Made by a program: the position numbers and the translations under genes. The notes beneath the pieces are model-generated. The model searched no databases, was not told the DNA's origin, and saw nothing but the letters and a program-made list of their open reading frames with translations. Below, in pieces: positions 22,157-33,121 of a stretch of 38,666 bases of DNA; positions within the stretch are counted from its first letter, which is position 1; each line of letters opens with the position of its first letter. Origin of the DNA: Folioceros fuciformis (lineage: Eukaryota; Anthocerotophyta; Anthocerotopsida; Anthocerotales); contig JBNGIO010005507.1 of assembly GCA_049999805.1 (NCBI GenBank), positions 1-38,666 on the forward strand, written 5' to 3'.

Positions 22157-22246
22157 GGTGGTACAAACATGTTTACGTGGACCGCTTATACCCGCGTGGA
22201 CGACGAACACGCGGTACAAACCGGTCTGACACCCGTTTGTACCACC
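22157..22246. repeat. Small nested inverted repeat
   Basis: GGTGGTACAAAC (22157-22168) and its reverse complement GTTTGTACCACC (22235-22246) bracket an inner pair CCGCGTG...CACGCGG near 22,193-22,214. The 90-base unit could fold into a two-step hairpin. A third GGTACAAAC copy lies at about 22213. It may be the end of a transposon or a tiny foldback element. Confidence 0.6.
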
Positions 22247-22755
22247 GCTAGATGGAAACGCAGAGGGGGCAAAAGGTTCGGCCATATGACTATGCTTTAT
22301 TCTGAGGGGGCAAATCTTCGTGTAGGTGTAGAGTGTTAAGAAAAATTCGGACACCCTACCGCGTGTCTCGTTCGTATGCCATAGTATGCACATAGAGATG
22401 TACAGCACCTGGCCCGTTCACGCAGGCGGCACAGGCCCCTTTGCCACGATCGAAATTCAGATTGGGAATTCCAGTACATGCGCAGTACGGAAGCTCATCC
22501 AGTTTACCCTAGACAGCTTTCATGTTGTTTCAGTTTGATAACAGCTGATCAGCGCACACAGGGGCCGGACCCGGTCAATGCATTAATTAGTTATCTGTTC
22601 AGAGGACATTTATGGTGGGTTATAAGCATATGTACAGTATTTCAGCTGCTTGCAAGGGCTGCGTTAGACCGTGGGAAGCAGATCCCTCTTCACTGTGTTT
22701 AGTAGGTCCTGTCAACATAGTTGCCATCCAATTCTCAGATTCCTACAAGTTATAC
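22247..22755. other. Spacer upstream of the RlmI-like gene
   Basis: Contains the single AGGTTCGGCCAT copy (22274-22285) between two direct copies of GAGGGGGCAAA (about 22263 and 22304). No gene is supported. An in-frame ATG at 22612 could extend the next gene at its 5' end; the promoter of that gene should lie here. Confidence 0.5.
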
Positions 22756-24763
22756 ATGAGCATCAAACTGCCGAGCGCGCCCATGACTTTGCTTCTTCCG
22801 CATCCCGGGTTCTGTTCCTCACGATTCGCATATTGTCAGGCAGGCCACTACAGGGGCTCATGGGCTTTGCGTTCATTGGCTTGCAAACCCCACACATCCA
22901 TCTCCACTGAGCACCTGATGGAACGTCCCGGTGAGTGCCTACCTTCGATCATTGTTATTGCTGGGGCATCGTATGACACACGCGATTGGATTCTTACAGG
23001 TGTAGCCATGGTGGTGCTAAAAAAGGGAAAGGCTCAACTTTTTCGGGATGGCCACCCAATGGTGTACAGTGGTGCTGTGGATTCTGTAGTTGGTAGGCCC
23101 CCACCCAAGTCCGGGGATGCTGTGGTTGTAACTGATGGAGCAAAGCATCCCATCGCCTGGGGGTTCTATAATCCTGTTTCCATGTTCTGCGTTCGGATTA
23201 TGCAATTGGCTGATGAGGTTAGCAGGTTTGGGGCTGCTCTGCTGCCTAATGCATCCTTGCCGCTATCAAGGTTTTGGTACCGTTGGCCATCGCGTGGAAT
23301 CATTTCTCACGGGCGCGTCTGTTGTCTAACTTGCAGGGATCGTTCTTGTTTGCTAGATGTGGAGAGGCTCGTGCACGCTAGAATAAGTGCAGCCGTTCAG
23401 CTTCGCAAGGTGCTGGAGCTTCCTGGGGCTCACACTTCTGTGTACAGACTAGTTAACAGTGAAGGCGACAGGTACACACTGGGAGCTGCTCTGGCAACAG
23501 TGGATTCTCTTTATGGCCTGCAGTTGGCACCAGGCCCATGGTTGGAAAATGCACCATCTGCCGTAATCTTAAACTGCAATACGGCTGCTGCTGCAGGCTG
23601 TCCGGTCTTATTGTTGATATGCTTGACGGTCATGCTGTGGTGTCATCATCTGCGGCATGGGTTGAAAAGCACCGGTCCGTGATCGAAATGACCATAAGGA
23701 GTCTGACAAGCAGCACATCTTTGACTTGGAGGCCTTCAGTCGAAATTTTGAGAGACGAAGGTGTGGAGGTGGATAAAAGTGAGATCAGAGAAGCTGCCGA
23801 CACCGTTAAGGTTGGTTGGCAGTTTGGCTATAGGTGTTTTTGTGGACCAACTGTTCCTTAAAGGGCGTGGCTCAACCCATCTACAGGTGCTGGAAAACGG
23901 CCTACTATTTAAGGTTGTGCCAGGTGGCCAGAAGACGGGATTTTATGCTGATCAACGGGATAGTCGTTTCCTCTTCCGGTCGCTGTGCAAGGGAAGAACA
24001 GTTCTGGATCTTTGTTGCTACACTGGAGCCTTCTCATTGAACGCTGCCGTTGGGGGAGCTACTCATGTGACCGGTAATCACTAGCTGATATTCCGAACAC
24101 GTCTCTGTGTAACTTGAATCTTGATTTTCATTTTTATTCTTTCTTCTGTCATCCGGAAATGTGTTGCAGGCGTCGACTCGTCTCGTCCTGCTTTAGGTCT
24201 TGCTCAAGAAAACGCAGGTCTGAATGACGTTGATACAAGCTCCATATGTTTCGTCAAAGCCGACATAGCAGAGTACATGAAGGCGGTCTTCAGGGAAGGA
24301 AGGAGATGGGATGTGATAGTTTTAGACCCACCCAAGCTGGCTCCCAGTCGGAAGGTAAGTGCAACACGATGTTAATGGTGGCCAGGGATCAGGCGTGCGT
24401 ATGATAGTGGCACGAAAACCTGTGCGCAGGTGCTGGATAAGGCCAAATCGCGGTATCGGACGCTGAACGCATTGGCCATGCGTCTGACCAGGCCTGGTGG
24501 TCTTCTTATGACGTGTTCGTGCTCAGGAGCTATGACCCAAAGCGGGCTCTTCATGCCTATGCTCCAGGTGAGAGTGAGAAAAGAGTCTTGTGGTAACTTT
24601 GTACTGGGACGCTAATTGTGACGAGAGATTGCAGGAGGCAGCATTCTCCGTGGGCAGGAAGATCACAGTGCTGCGCTATGCAGGAGCTGGTGCGGATCAC
24701 CCGCAAGACCCGTGTTACCCAGAGGGCTCTTACCTCACCAATGTTTTGCTCTGCGTTAGTTAG
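22756..24763 (+). CDS. RlmI-like PUA-domain SAM-dependent methyltransferase
   Basis: Eight exons: 22756-22930, 23000-23225, 23337-23471, 23597-23810, 23887-24073, 24170-24354, 24430-24567 and 24635-24763, all GT-AG and in phase, giving 462 residues. The order is that of bacterial RlmI: an N-terminal PUA-like domain ([24 protein letters not shown]), the RLVNSEGD block, [15 protein letters not shown] (264-277 region), SAM-binding motif [19 protein letters not shown] (289 on), LDPPK (364-368) and the TCSCSG motif with candidate catalytic Cys (402-407). E. coli RlmI makes m5C in 23S rRNA; a similar role on plastid or mitochondrial rRNA is likely given the Ser/Arg-rich N-terminal extension that looks like a transit peptide. 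Alternative starts in frame are 22612 and 22783. It is the only intact gene between two transposon-rich blocks. Confidence 0.93.
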
Positions 24764-24879
24764 GGTTTCAGGTGGATATGGTCTACCCTCTATAAGGGGT
24801 GGTTAATTAAACCTAATTGATATTAAAATAAATTAGAAAAATGTTATGGGCTATATGCCGTAGACTAGGAAACGAGCGG

Positions 24880-25140
24880 GCACGCTAGAAAGTGGAGGAT
24901 GAGGGGTTGACCAGGAAGATGAATCGAGGAGCGGGTAAATCATTAAATCGAGAATGGGAGGTTGAATAGGAAGGTGAATCGAGGAGCGGGCAAATTAGTA
25001 AATTGAGAATGAGTGGTTGAGTAGAATAGGAAGATGGATCGCGTTGCTGGCAATTTAACAAATGGAGAACGAGAGTTTGACTCGGAAGATGAGTTGAGGA
25101 GCGGGCAAACTAGTAAATCCAGAACAAGAGAATGGATGAG
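24880..25140 (+). repeat. About 62-bp degenerate tandem repeat, about 4 copies
   Basis: Four diverged copies share AGGAAGATGAATCGAGGAGCGGGCAAA-like and AGTAAATCGAGAATGAG-like segments (landmarks GAAGATGAAT, GAGGAGCGGG, TAAAT.GAGAA). The block lies directly downstream of the RlmI-like gene and directly upstream of the larger satellite. Confidence 0.7.
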
Positions 25141-25164
25141 ACATTGAAAATGAGATGTTGGCAA

Positions 25165-26345
25165 TGATTGGAGGGCCTACGAGGTTACGAGGTGTAGGCA
25201 ATCCTTGGAGATGCTTGGAGAGCTCTACGAGGTGTTGGCAATCCTTGGAGAAGCTTGGAGAGCCCTACAAGGTGTTGGCAATCCTTGGAGATGCTTGGAG
25301 AGCCCTACAAGGTGTTGACAATGCTTGGAGGGCCCTACGAGGTGTTGGCAATCCTTGGAGATGCTTGGAGACCTCTACGAGGTGTTGGCAATGCCTAGAG
25401 AGCCCTACGTGGTGTTGGCAATGCAATGCTTAGAGAGCCTTATGAGGTATCGGCAATGCAATGCTTAGAGAGCCCTATGAGGTATCGGCAATGCAATGCA
25501 ATGCTTGGAGAGCCCTATGAGGTGTCGGCAATGCAATGTTTGGAGAGCCCTATGAGGTGTCGGCAATGCAATGCTTGGAGAGCCCTCTGAGGTGTCAACA
25601 ATGCAATGCAATGCTTGGAGAGCCCTTTGAGGTATCAACAATGCAATGCAATGCAATGCAATGATTAGAGAGCCCTTTGAGGTGTCGACAATGCAATGCA
25701 ATGCAATGATTAGAGAGCCCTCTGAGGTGTCGACAATGCAATGCAATGCAATGCAATGATTGGAGAGCCCTATGAGGTGTCGACAATGCAATGCAATGTT
25801 TGGAGATTCCTAAGAGGTGTCGGCAATGCAATGCTTGGACAGCCCTCTAAGGTGTCGACAATGCAATACAATGATTGGAGAGCCCTCTAAGGTGTCGACA
25901 ATGCAATACAATGATTGGAGAGCCCTCTAAGGTGTCGACAATGCAATGCAATGCAATGCTTGGAGAGCCCTTTGAGGTGTCGACAATGCAATGCAATGCA
26001 ATGCTNNNNNNNNNNGGAGAGCCCTCTGAGGTGTCGACAATGCAATGCAACGCAATGCTTGGAGAGCCCTATGAGATGTCGACAATGCAATGCAATGCAA
26101 TGCAATGCTTGGAGAGCCTTTTGAGGTGTCGACAATGCAATGCAATGCTTGGAGAGCCCTCTGAGGTGTCAACAATGCAGTGCAATGAGAGCCCTATGAG
26201 GTGTTGGCAATGCAATGTAATGCTTGGAGAGCCCTATGAGGTGTTGGCAATGCAATGCAATTCTTGGAGAGCCCTATAAGGTGTTGGCAATCCAATGCTT
26301 TGAGAGCCCTATGACGTGTTACCAATGCTTGGAGAGCACCATGAG
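25165..26345 (+). repeat. Satellite with GAGAGCCCTATGAGGTGT core and ATGCA pentamers
   Basis: About 29 copies of a core GGAGAGCCCTATGAGGTGTC separated by variable spacers. In the first third the spacer is GGCAATCCTTGGAGATGCTT; further on it becomes GGCAATGCAATGCTT with one to five extra ATGCA units. Unit length therefore varies from about 33 to 55 bases. Towards the right end the older spacer form returns. Open frames on both strands are by-products of the repeat. A 10-N gap lies at 26006-26015. Confidence 0.95.
26006..26015. other. Short assembly gap, 10 N, in the satellite
   Basis: 10 N inside the satellite array, so the true copy number is uncertain. Confidence 0.95.
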
Positions 26346-27671
26346 GTGGCCAATGCCTTGAGAGCCCTAGGATTGCAACGCGACCACGAGAATGAGAGGC
26401 AATGGGAGCTTAGGCACAAAGCTAAATCCAGGTGTAGCAATGATAGAAGCCGAGTAGGACTTGGTGCAATAATTGCATGTAGTAGGGTGGTGGGGCATGG
26501 GTGTATTAATAATTTGAAGATGAGTATGACCTAGTGCAATAATTGTATGTAGGATAAGTGTGTCTCAATTTTTGGGGCTTATTCACATAAAGTCAAACCT
26601 TATACATAAGTAGACATAAAGTTAAATGTGATGGACATAGTTAAACTTATGTGCAATGATTGACATTGATGTATAGCTGGAAATTGATATATAGATAGAT
26701 ATACATATATTTATATACATATGTAGATTATAAGCTTAACAACTTCAAATGAGCCTCCTAGAGTCAAAGAGCCTACAGTAGAGGCTAGCTATATCTTGCT
26801 TAGTTGCTTTCCCTACACACTAAAGGCTTAATGAAACTAGCATAAACTATTAAGTTAACAAGCTGACAAGTACTACATTGCTCACACATATGAATTTTAA
26901 TAAAATTAAACTACTAGAGTTTATGAAATTTTGGCAACTCCTAAAACTTATCACATTATTAATGCAAGCATGTGCGTAATCGTGGGATCCACCACTCTGA
27001 CACCCATAGCTAGTGGAGCATGCATGCCCTCGGTGGTGCATGGCATGCACATAGTGAATACCTCATACATGCATAGCCAACTCACATACGCCCATGCATG
27101 CCAGGGTCGAAAGTCACATGGACGTTGTTGTCACGATTTGCGAGGTACATTCTAACCTTCTATGGCAAACACTTCAAATCCTGTTTTTAAGTAAGAGTGT
27201 TTCTCTTCAGCACCAAAGGGAAGTATAGAGAGCTCATTTTGAAGCTCATGTCAAGGGCTTTCTTCAGATCAGGAATTAAAGTAAAGAGGTAAACATGGAG
27301 ACAGAAAATTACATGAAAAGAACGAGTTGGTTGCTATCTTCTTTGACACATAGCAAGACATAATGAACCATATCAGGATTGAGATAGCTTTTTCTGAAGC
27401 CTACAATAAGACCATTTTTTCTAATCCATTCTTACAACCTAAGAATCAATATAGACACTAAAATAGACATTCAAAGAACTCATAACAAAAGATGAGTTGG
27501 TTTTCTTCTTTCACACATAGCTCGAGATATCTTCAACAAAAACAAAGTACAGAGGACTCATTTTGAAGCTTGAATTGAGAGTGTTTTTTTGAATCAAGCC
27601 ATGGAGTTTGTGAGCAAGTATGGAGACCACAAAAACCATTCAAAGATATGATGATAGAAGTTAGTTGTTGA
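26346..27671. other. AT-rich intergenic stretch, no supported gene
   Basis: No reading frame with a recognisable domain. Seen here: a repeated GTGCAATAATTG.ATGTAG segment (near 26,463 and 26,535), a TA/GATA-rich tract near 26,690-26,730, several GCATGC palindromes around 27,020-27,050, and two diverged copies of a block with GAGCTCATTTTGAAGCT and GAGTTGGTT..TTCTTTGACACATAGC (about 27,230-27,355 and 27,490-27,570). Confidence 0.55.
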
Positions 27672-28268
27672 CTAAGATGACACTTGATTCTCATCTCGCA
27701 GGAGGACTATGGACATCTTCTCCTTCCTCACCTTCTTTGGATGCTTCCAGCTATTTGCAAGCTCAACCATGCTCCTTTTCCGTTTCAAACTATCGCCAAG
27801 ACCATTGTCCATTTTGTTGAGCTGAACAAAATTCAAGGTTTGTGCTCTACGTAATCGGGCTTCTACTTGTCGTAGTTGACATAACAGAATGTTGGCTCCA
27901 ACATATGCATGCTGAAGCAAAGAAGGATTTGCATTTTGCACAAGATCCTGCAATGCTTGAATGGTATACTCTCAATCTTTGTATGAGCATTTTTGTGGCA
28001 TAGCTTGAGGGTTGTTGGAAGCTTGCACCCCTTCGACACATGATGTGTTTGCTCCTACATGACAACATTCGGTATTTGTTGAAGTAATGTTACGTACAAG
28101 TGTGAGAAGGAGGTCCCGAGTTGAATGTAATTGCCCTTTCATTTGTAATACCTTTGCTTTGTGTTTGCAGAAGAAGCCTTGCATTCTTCTTGGACAATTG
28201 CAGCATGCCCAGTCCCCTAGAGGATTGTAAACTGAATATATCAACCTCTTATCTGTGCAGCTTTGCAC
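27672..28268 (-). pseudogene. SWIM zinc-finger protein relic (MULE/FAR1-like C-terminus)
   Basis: One minus-strand frame of 199 codons with a single TGA at 27972-27974. Near its start, WACCNCPRRMQGFFCKHKAK gives a SWIM zinc-finger pattern, CxC followed by CxH. This domain sits near the C-terminus of MULE transposases and FAR1/FHY3-type proteins. A helical Gln-rich segment and two basic patches (LKRKRS, KHPKKVRKEK), possible nuclear signals, follow. The catalytic DDE part is absent upstream, where Copia sequence begins on the other strand, so the copy is 5'-truncated. Confidence 0.7.
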
Positions 28269-28304
28269 AAGAGCTGGTTCTTGTATGGTACCTGTACTTT
28301 CCTC

Positions 28305-31300
28305 TTCAATGATGGGTCCATGCAGGACATCGATGGCGTTCTGTACGTACCAGACATGGCAAAAAATCTTCTGTCGATGAGTAAGATCATGTAGATGCGC
28401 ACGTATGAGATACGTGTAATTGATGATGCTTGCTGCTTCTACAGGAAGGTCTCTCCCAGTGTCTGTGCATTCAGAGGCGTTCTAGACCATGGCTTGTATA
28501 GGCTCGAGATAAGATGTCTCCCACAGTCTGCTCACCATGCAGTGTTCACTGTTAATATGAAATCCAGCCAGTTGGCTACACTCTGGCACGCTAGGCTAGG
28601 GCATGCCAACAGAAATAAGCTCATTGATATGTTTAATCTTGGTTGTCATCAGGAACCCTTACCTAGTTGTTTCAAGGATCTTCCCATTTGTGAGTCCTGT
28701 ATACTTGCAAAACAGAAGGAACTTCCATTCCCTAAGACTGCACATAGGGCTACCAAGGTGTTAGAGCTTGTGCATGCTGATATCTCTGGGAAGATACACA
28801 CCCCTTCTCTTGGGGGTGCTCTCTATTACCTGACATTGACAGATGATTTCAGCCGGTACTCCTAGACGTATCCGATGCACCTGAAAAGTGAAACACTGAG
28901 TTATTTCAAGGACTGGCTTCTCACAGTGCAACGCCAATCTGGCTGCCTGCTCAAGATCCTGCGAAGTGATAATGGAACAGAGTTCGTCAATCAAGCTTTT
29001 GACGATTACTTATCTGAGCAGGGCATTAGCCGGCAGTTGATTGTCCCTTATACTCAACAACAGAATGGCGTAGCCGAGCGCAAAAATCAAACCTTGCTTG
29101 GTATGACCAGGAGTCTGTTGCTGTGGGCCGGCTTGCCTCAAGCATATTGGGCAGAGGCTGTCGTCACAGCTACGTACATCTTGAACAGGGTCCTTACCAG
29201 CTCGGTTAAAGGAAAAACTCCTTTTGAAGTGTTTTGGACCAGGAAGCCTAGTTTACTTCACTTACGAGTGTTCGGCTCCAAGGCTTTTGCTTTTGTCCCT
29301 GCTGACAAGCGCAAAAAGTTAGATATCCGATCGCGCAGTCTCATCTTTGTGGGTTACAGCGAGCATGTCAAAGCGTATAAACTATATGACCCTGACACAC
29401 AGGCACTGGTCTTAGCACGCAGTGTTACCTTTGTGGAATCTATAGCTGGCTCTCCACATGCTGCTGTCCCCTCTGAGGGAGCATCATTGGATGAGGACAC
29501 GGATGCAGATACTGTTACCTTTCCTTCTGATGACGCTACCCCACCAGCTGTTGCTGCGCAGGATCCATCAGACTCTGCCCCAGATGATGCAAACCTGTCA
29601 TTAGATCAGACTGACAGTAACGACGATCAGGATGCAGCTTCAGTGGAGGACCCCACCTGGCTGACGAGGTGGCTGGAGATCAACCTCCTGATCAAGATGC
29701 CGATCGGGATTTTGTTTTTCCTGACCAGGATTTTGTTCAGATTGTTCCAGATCAGCCAGCACCTGCCCCCAGGCGCTCGACTAGGCACAGGCCCCCTCCT
29801 GACCAGTGGAGGGAGCCTCCATATCAGTCCTTGGATTTCCGGACATCCTCTGCAGTTTATGGTGCTACCGTTGACATCCTTTTAGCTGTGGAACCCAGTT
29901 CCTATAGGCAGGCCATGCAAGGACCTGATGCTTCCAAGTGGCAAATCGCAGTGGAGGACGAGTACCAATCCTTGCTTAAGAACAAGACTTGGGATCTTGT
30001 CGATCTGCCCCCTGGACGCAAGCCTATCTCCTGCAAGTGGGTTTTTAAGTTAAAACTGAATGCCCAAGGAGAAATTGCACGTTATAAAGCAAGACTTGTG
30101 GCCAAGGGATTTACCCAAATCGAAGGCTTGGACTATCAAGAGACCTTTTCTCCTGTGGTTCGTTCACAATCTATCAGGATCATCCTTGCCCTTGCAGCGG
30201 AGTTGGATCTGGATCTACAACAAATGGACATTTGCACGGCATTCCTCTATGGTGCTCTTGATGAGGACCTGTATATGATGCAGCCAGAGGGATATGAGGA
30301 TCCTACACACCCCACCAAAGTTCTGAAGCTACTAAAATGCATTTATGGTTTAAAGCAGAGTGGTAGGGTTTGGTATACAACCATGCACGTTTACCTCATA
30401 CATATCTCTTTCGTCCAGAGCACTGCCGACTCCAATGTGTATAGGCTCAGCAGAGGTGAGGACTTCGTGGTTTTGGCGTTGTATGTAGATGACGTCATCC
30501 TCGCAACAAACAGCCAATCTCTGTTAGCTGAAGTAAAACACATGTTGAGCTCCAAGTTTGAGATGAAGGACATTGGAGAGCTTAAATATTGCCTTGGGGT
30601 GCAGATCTTAAGGATACGAGAGGAAGGCCTGATTATTGTTCACCAACACAAGTACATCAACGACATTCTTCGGAAATTCAAACTTGATGAGGCTAGGCCT
30701 GTTACCACTCCCTATTCTACAGGGGTCAAGCTTACCAGTTTACAGTGCCCGCAGACTTCAAAAGAGGTCCAAGATATGCTCGATGTACCCTACAGGCACG
30801 CTGTAGGTAGCTTAATTTTTGTTGCTAACTGGACCAGGCCAGATATTCAGTACTCCGTTAGTACAGTATCGCAGTTCTTGGAGAAACCTAGCAGGGCACA
30901 CTGGACAGTAGTTAAGAGGATTTTTAGGTACCTAAAGGGTACCCATACATATGGACTTTTCTACAGAAGGACTGGGCAAGGGAAACTTACACTTTCTGGT
31001 TTTACAGATGCTGATTAGGCATCAGACAGCGATTCCAGGAAAAACCTTTCGACTTATTGTTTCCTACTCTCATCCTCAGCCGTGAATTGGTCTTGCAAAA
31101 AGCAGTCCTCAATAGCCCTGTCATCAACAGAAGCAGAGTATAAATCCCTAACTGATGCTTCAAAGGAAGCCGAATGGGAAAGAACTTTTCTGCATGACTT
31201 AGGGCAAACTCAGCAAGCACCTACCTCAATTCTCTGTGATAATATGTCTGCACTTGCCCTCGTAGCCAATCCCAGGTTCCACGCGCGCACTAAGCACATT

Positions 31301-31480
31301 GAAATTCAGCACCACTACATCAGAGATGTTGTGGAGCGTGGAGCTGTGAAGGTTGGTTACATAGGCACAGAGGACAACGTGGCAGATGTGTTAACAAAGG
31401 GTTTGGTGAAGTACAAACACTATAAGCATCTGTCAGGCTTGGGCCTGGCTGACTATTCTATGCACATGGACAGGCAGTGA
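28305..31480 (+). pseudogene. Ty1/Copia polyprotein relic: integrase, RT, RNase H
   Basis: The frame begins inside the gag-pre-integrase region (DGVLYVPDMAKNLLSMSK), so gag, protease and the 5' LTR are missing. Next come the integrase zinc-binding part (LWHARLGH...CESC), catalytic residues in LVHADISG, RSDNGTEF and NGVAERKNQ, then the RT with QMDICTAFLYGAL and YVDDVILAT, then RNase H (SSTEAEYKSL, ARTKHIEIQHHYIRD) to the stop at 31478-31480. Lesions: TAG at 28392-28394, TAG at 28863-28865 and TAG at 31016-31018 (the last two at expected Trp), and one frameshift near 29,660. RT and integrase active-site residues are otherwise intact, so decay looks recent relative to neighbouring relics. Confidence 0.93.
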
Positions 31481-31489
31481 CTTATCTGT

Positions 31490-31669
31490 GTAGGTTGGGG
31501 TGGGAACCCGGAGGTTCCCTAGGTGTTGTTGAGTGGTGCCTTCGACATCTTCGCAGACACATATAACTGCACATGCCCCACGCACACACAGTTAGGTCAG
31601 ATGCGGCGTCAGTCCATGAGGAAACAGAGGGAGCAACAATGCTGTGCTGCACGAAGGATGAAGCTTACC
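31490..31669 (+). other. Likely 3' end of the Copia relic
   Basis: Just after the RNase H stop there is a purine tract (GGTTGGGGTGGGAA, about 31,493-31,506) that resembles a polypurine tract, and a TGTTG at 31524 that could start the 3' LTR. I see no matching LTR upstream, as the element lacks its 5' part, so the LTR limits are unknown. Confidence 0.35.
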
Positions 31670-32302
31670 TTAGTACTTAATCTTCCTGCAGTACGGTGCC
31701 CCCTACAAAGATGGCTTCACATCCTGCTCTTCGTCATCAACTGGCGCAGGCCCTTCTCTAGCAGCAAGGATGTGCTCCAGCTCCCTGATCCTGTCGGTAG
31801 CTAAATGCAGCTATGCGACTAGGGCAGGCAGCGCAAGCTCCAAGAAGCGGAAGTCAGGCTGCTGGGGTGCGGGTCCCTCTTCTCGTGGTGCCTGGGCTGT
31901 CCCTGGAACACGTCCAGGGTTGATTGGGCAGCTGTTCATGAACTGTGCAAGCTCCTCCAATGACCCACATCTGAGCCATCGCAGTTTTCCCTAGATCTCC
32001 TCCTCTCCCGATGCTGTGCTCGGCGACGGCTGTGCCCTATTTCTCCGTGGCGTCTTCTCCGAGGCAACATAGCCCTTGCCACTGCGCGTCTGCATCTCTG
32101 TAAGGCGATGGCGGGCGTGGAAGTTAAGCTTGATCGCAGCCAGGTAGGCGAGGGAGATGTTGGCGGCGGCAGACGCTTGCGCGAGGACGTAGTCCGTCGT
32201 TTGCGTAAGGGGTTTTACGCTTGGGTTTGGGTTACGCCGTTCTGTGTGGAGGGATCCTATTCCGTGATGGGTTTGAATACACGTGTCGTCGTGGAAATGC
32301 AT
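31670..32302 (-). pseudogene. Unidentified minus-strand coding relic with three in-frame TAG codons
   Basis: A single frame runs from an ATG at 32302 down to TAA at 31670, 211 codons, broken by TAG at 31991, 31811 and 31703. All can arise from CAG by one C-to-T change. Visible segments include TEMQTRSGKGYVASEKTPRR, LRCGSLEELAQFMNSCPINP, PDFRFLELALPALVA and HLATDRIRELEHILAARE, with a Pro/Gln-rich linker and a helical end. I do not recognise the family. Continuity over 600 bases without a frameshift suggests a real former gene, probably transposon-associated. Confidence 0.5.
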
Positions 32303-32330
32303 GTTAAATGCCTAAAGTTGCTTTAGAGGG

Positions 32331-32491
32331 AGTGTTGGAAATAAAGCCAACATTAGGATAAAGAACTTAGGGTTTCATTAAGTGAACCGTTTCAGAGGTT
32401 AGTATTTAAACAACATACACATACAATTTTGTATTCAATTTATTGTTTTGTATCAAGTTTTGTTGTTCCAAACTACTCTCCGTAAATTCTC
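32331..32491 (+). mobile_element. Copia-type LTR fragment (start only)
   Basis: TGTTGGAAATAAAGCCAACA at 32332-32351 has the TGTTGG/CCAACA inverted start typical of Copia LTRs and follows a purine run AGAGGGAG. The AT-rich tail leads within about 140 bases to a gag fragment. The right LTR end and primer-binding site are not clear, and a second LTR copy is not in the window. Confidence 0.45.
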
Positions 32492-33121
32492 ATGGTGAGA
32501 GGAAGGTCCACTTCAAAGGGGAAGTACAAGAAGCAAAGCCTTTCCCGTAGCAAATCTCGTAGTCGTAACAATATTGAGTGTTACCATTATCACAAAAAGG
32601 GTCACATCAAAAGGGACCGCGAGAAGTTCAAGAAGGACAGAGGAAAGGAGAAGAAGTAGAACGACAACAAGGCAAGTTTGAGTATCAAGCCTGATGAGGT
32701 GAATTATGTTGATGATAGAGATGTTCTTATCTCTTCTTCCTTCGATTCTGCACAATTGACAGCCGTGGATAGTCACTTATTCTCTAATTGGATAATTAAC
32801 TCTGGAGCATCTTTCCGTGTTACTCCGCATAGGGGGTGGTTTAGCACCTATGATGCTACTAGGAAAGGATGTGTTCGGCTGGGAAATAACTACGCATGCG
32901 AGATTGCAGGTGTTAGTGATGTGCAGTTGAAGTTTGACAACGGATCTTCATTCATACTGAAGGATGTTAGGCATGTTCCGAAGTTGACAAAAAGCATGAT
33001 TAGTGTAGGGAAGTAGGATGACACTGGCTACCACTCTTGGTTTGGGGATCATTCTTGGAAGATGTAGAAGAAAAAAACTTTCGGGACTCCCATTTTGAAG
33101 GACAGAATGCACAGGTTGTGA
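32492..33121 (+). pseudogene. Second Copia family: gag zinc knuckle and protease fragment
   Basis: One frame from ATG 32492 to TGA 33119-33121. It encodes an Arg/Ser-rich segment, a degenerate zinc knuckle (ECYHYHKKGHIKRDRE, where the second and last Cys are replaced by His and Arg), and an aspartic-protease segment WIINSGASFRVTPH. There the catalytic Asp of DSGA is Asn, a G-to-A change. VRHVPKLTKSMISVGK follows. TAG codons at 32657, 33014 and 33065 interrupt it. The fragment ends before the integrase, and its sequence is unlike the Copia relic at 28305, so it is from another family. Confidence 0.8.

Noticed and set aside
25465-26279. Several open frames and a CRISPR-like look in the satellite
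   Set aside because: Tandem copies with variable pentamer spacers in a plant nuclear context; spacers are repetitive, not unique, and frames arise from the repeat unit.
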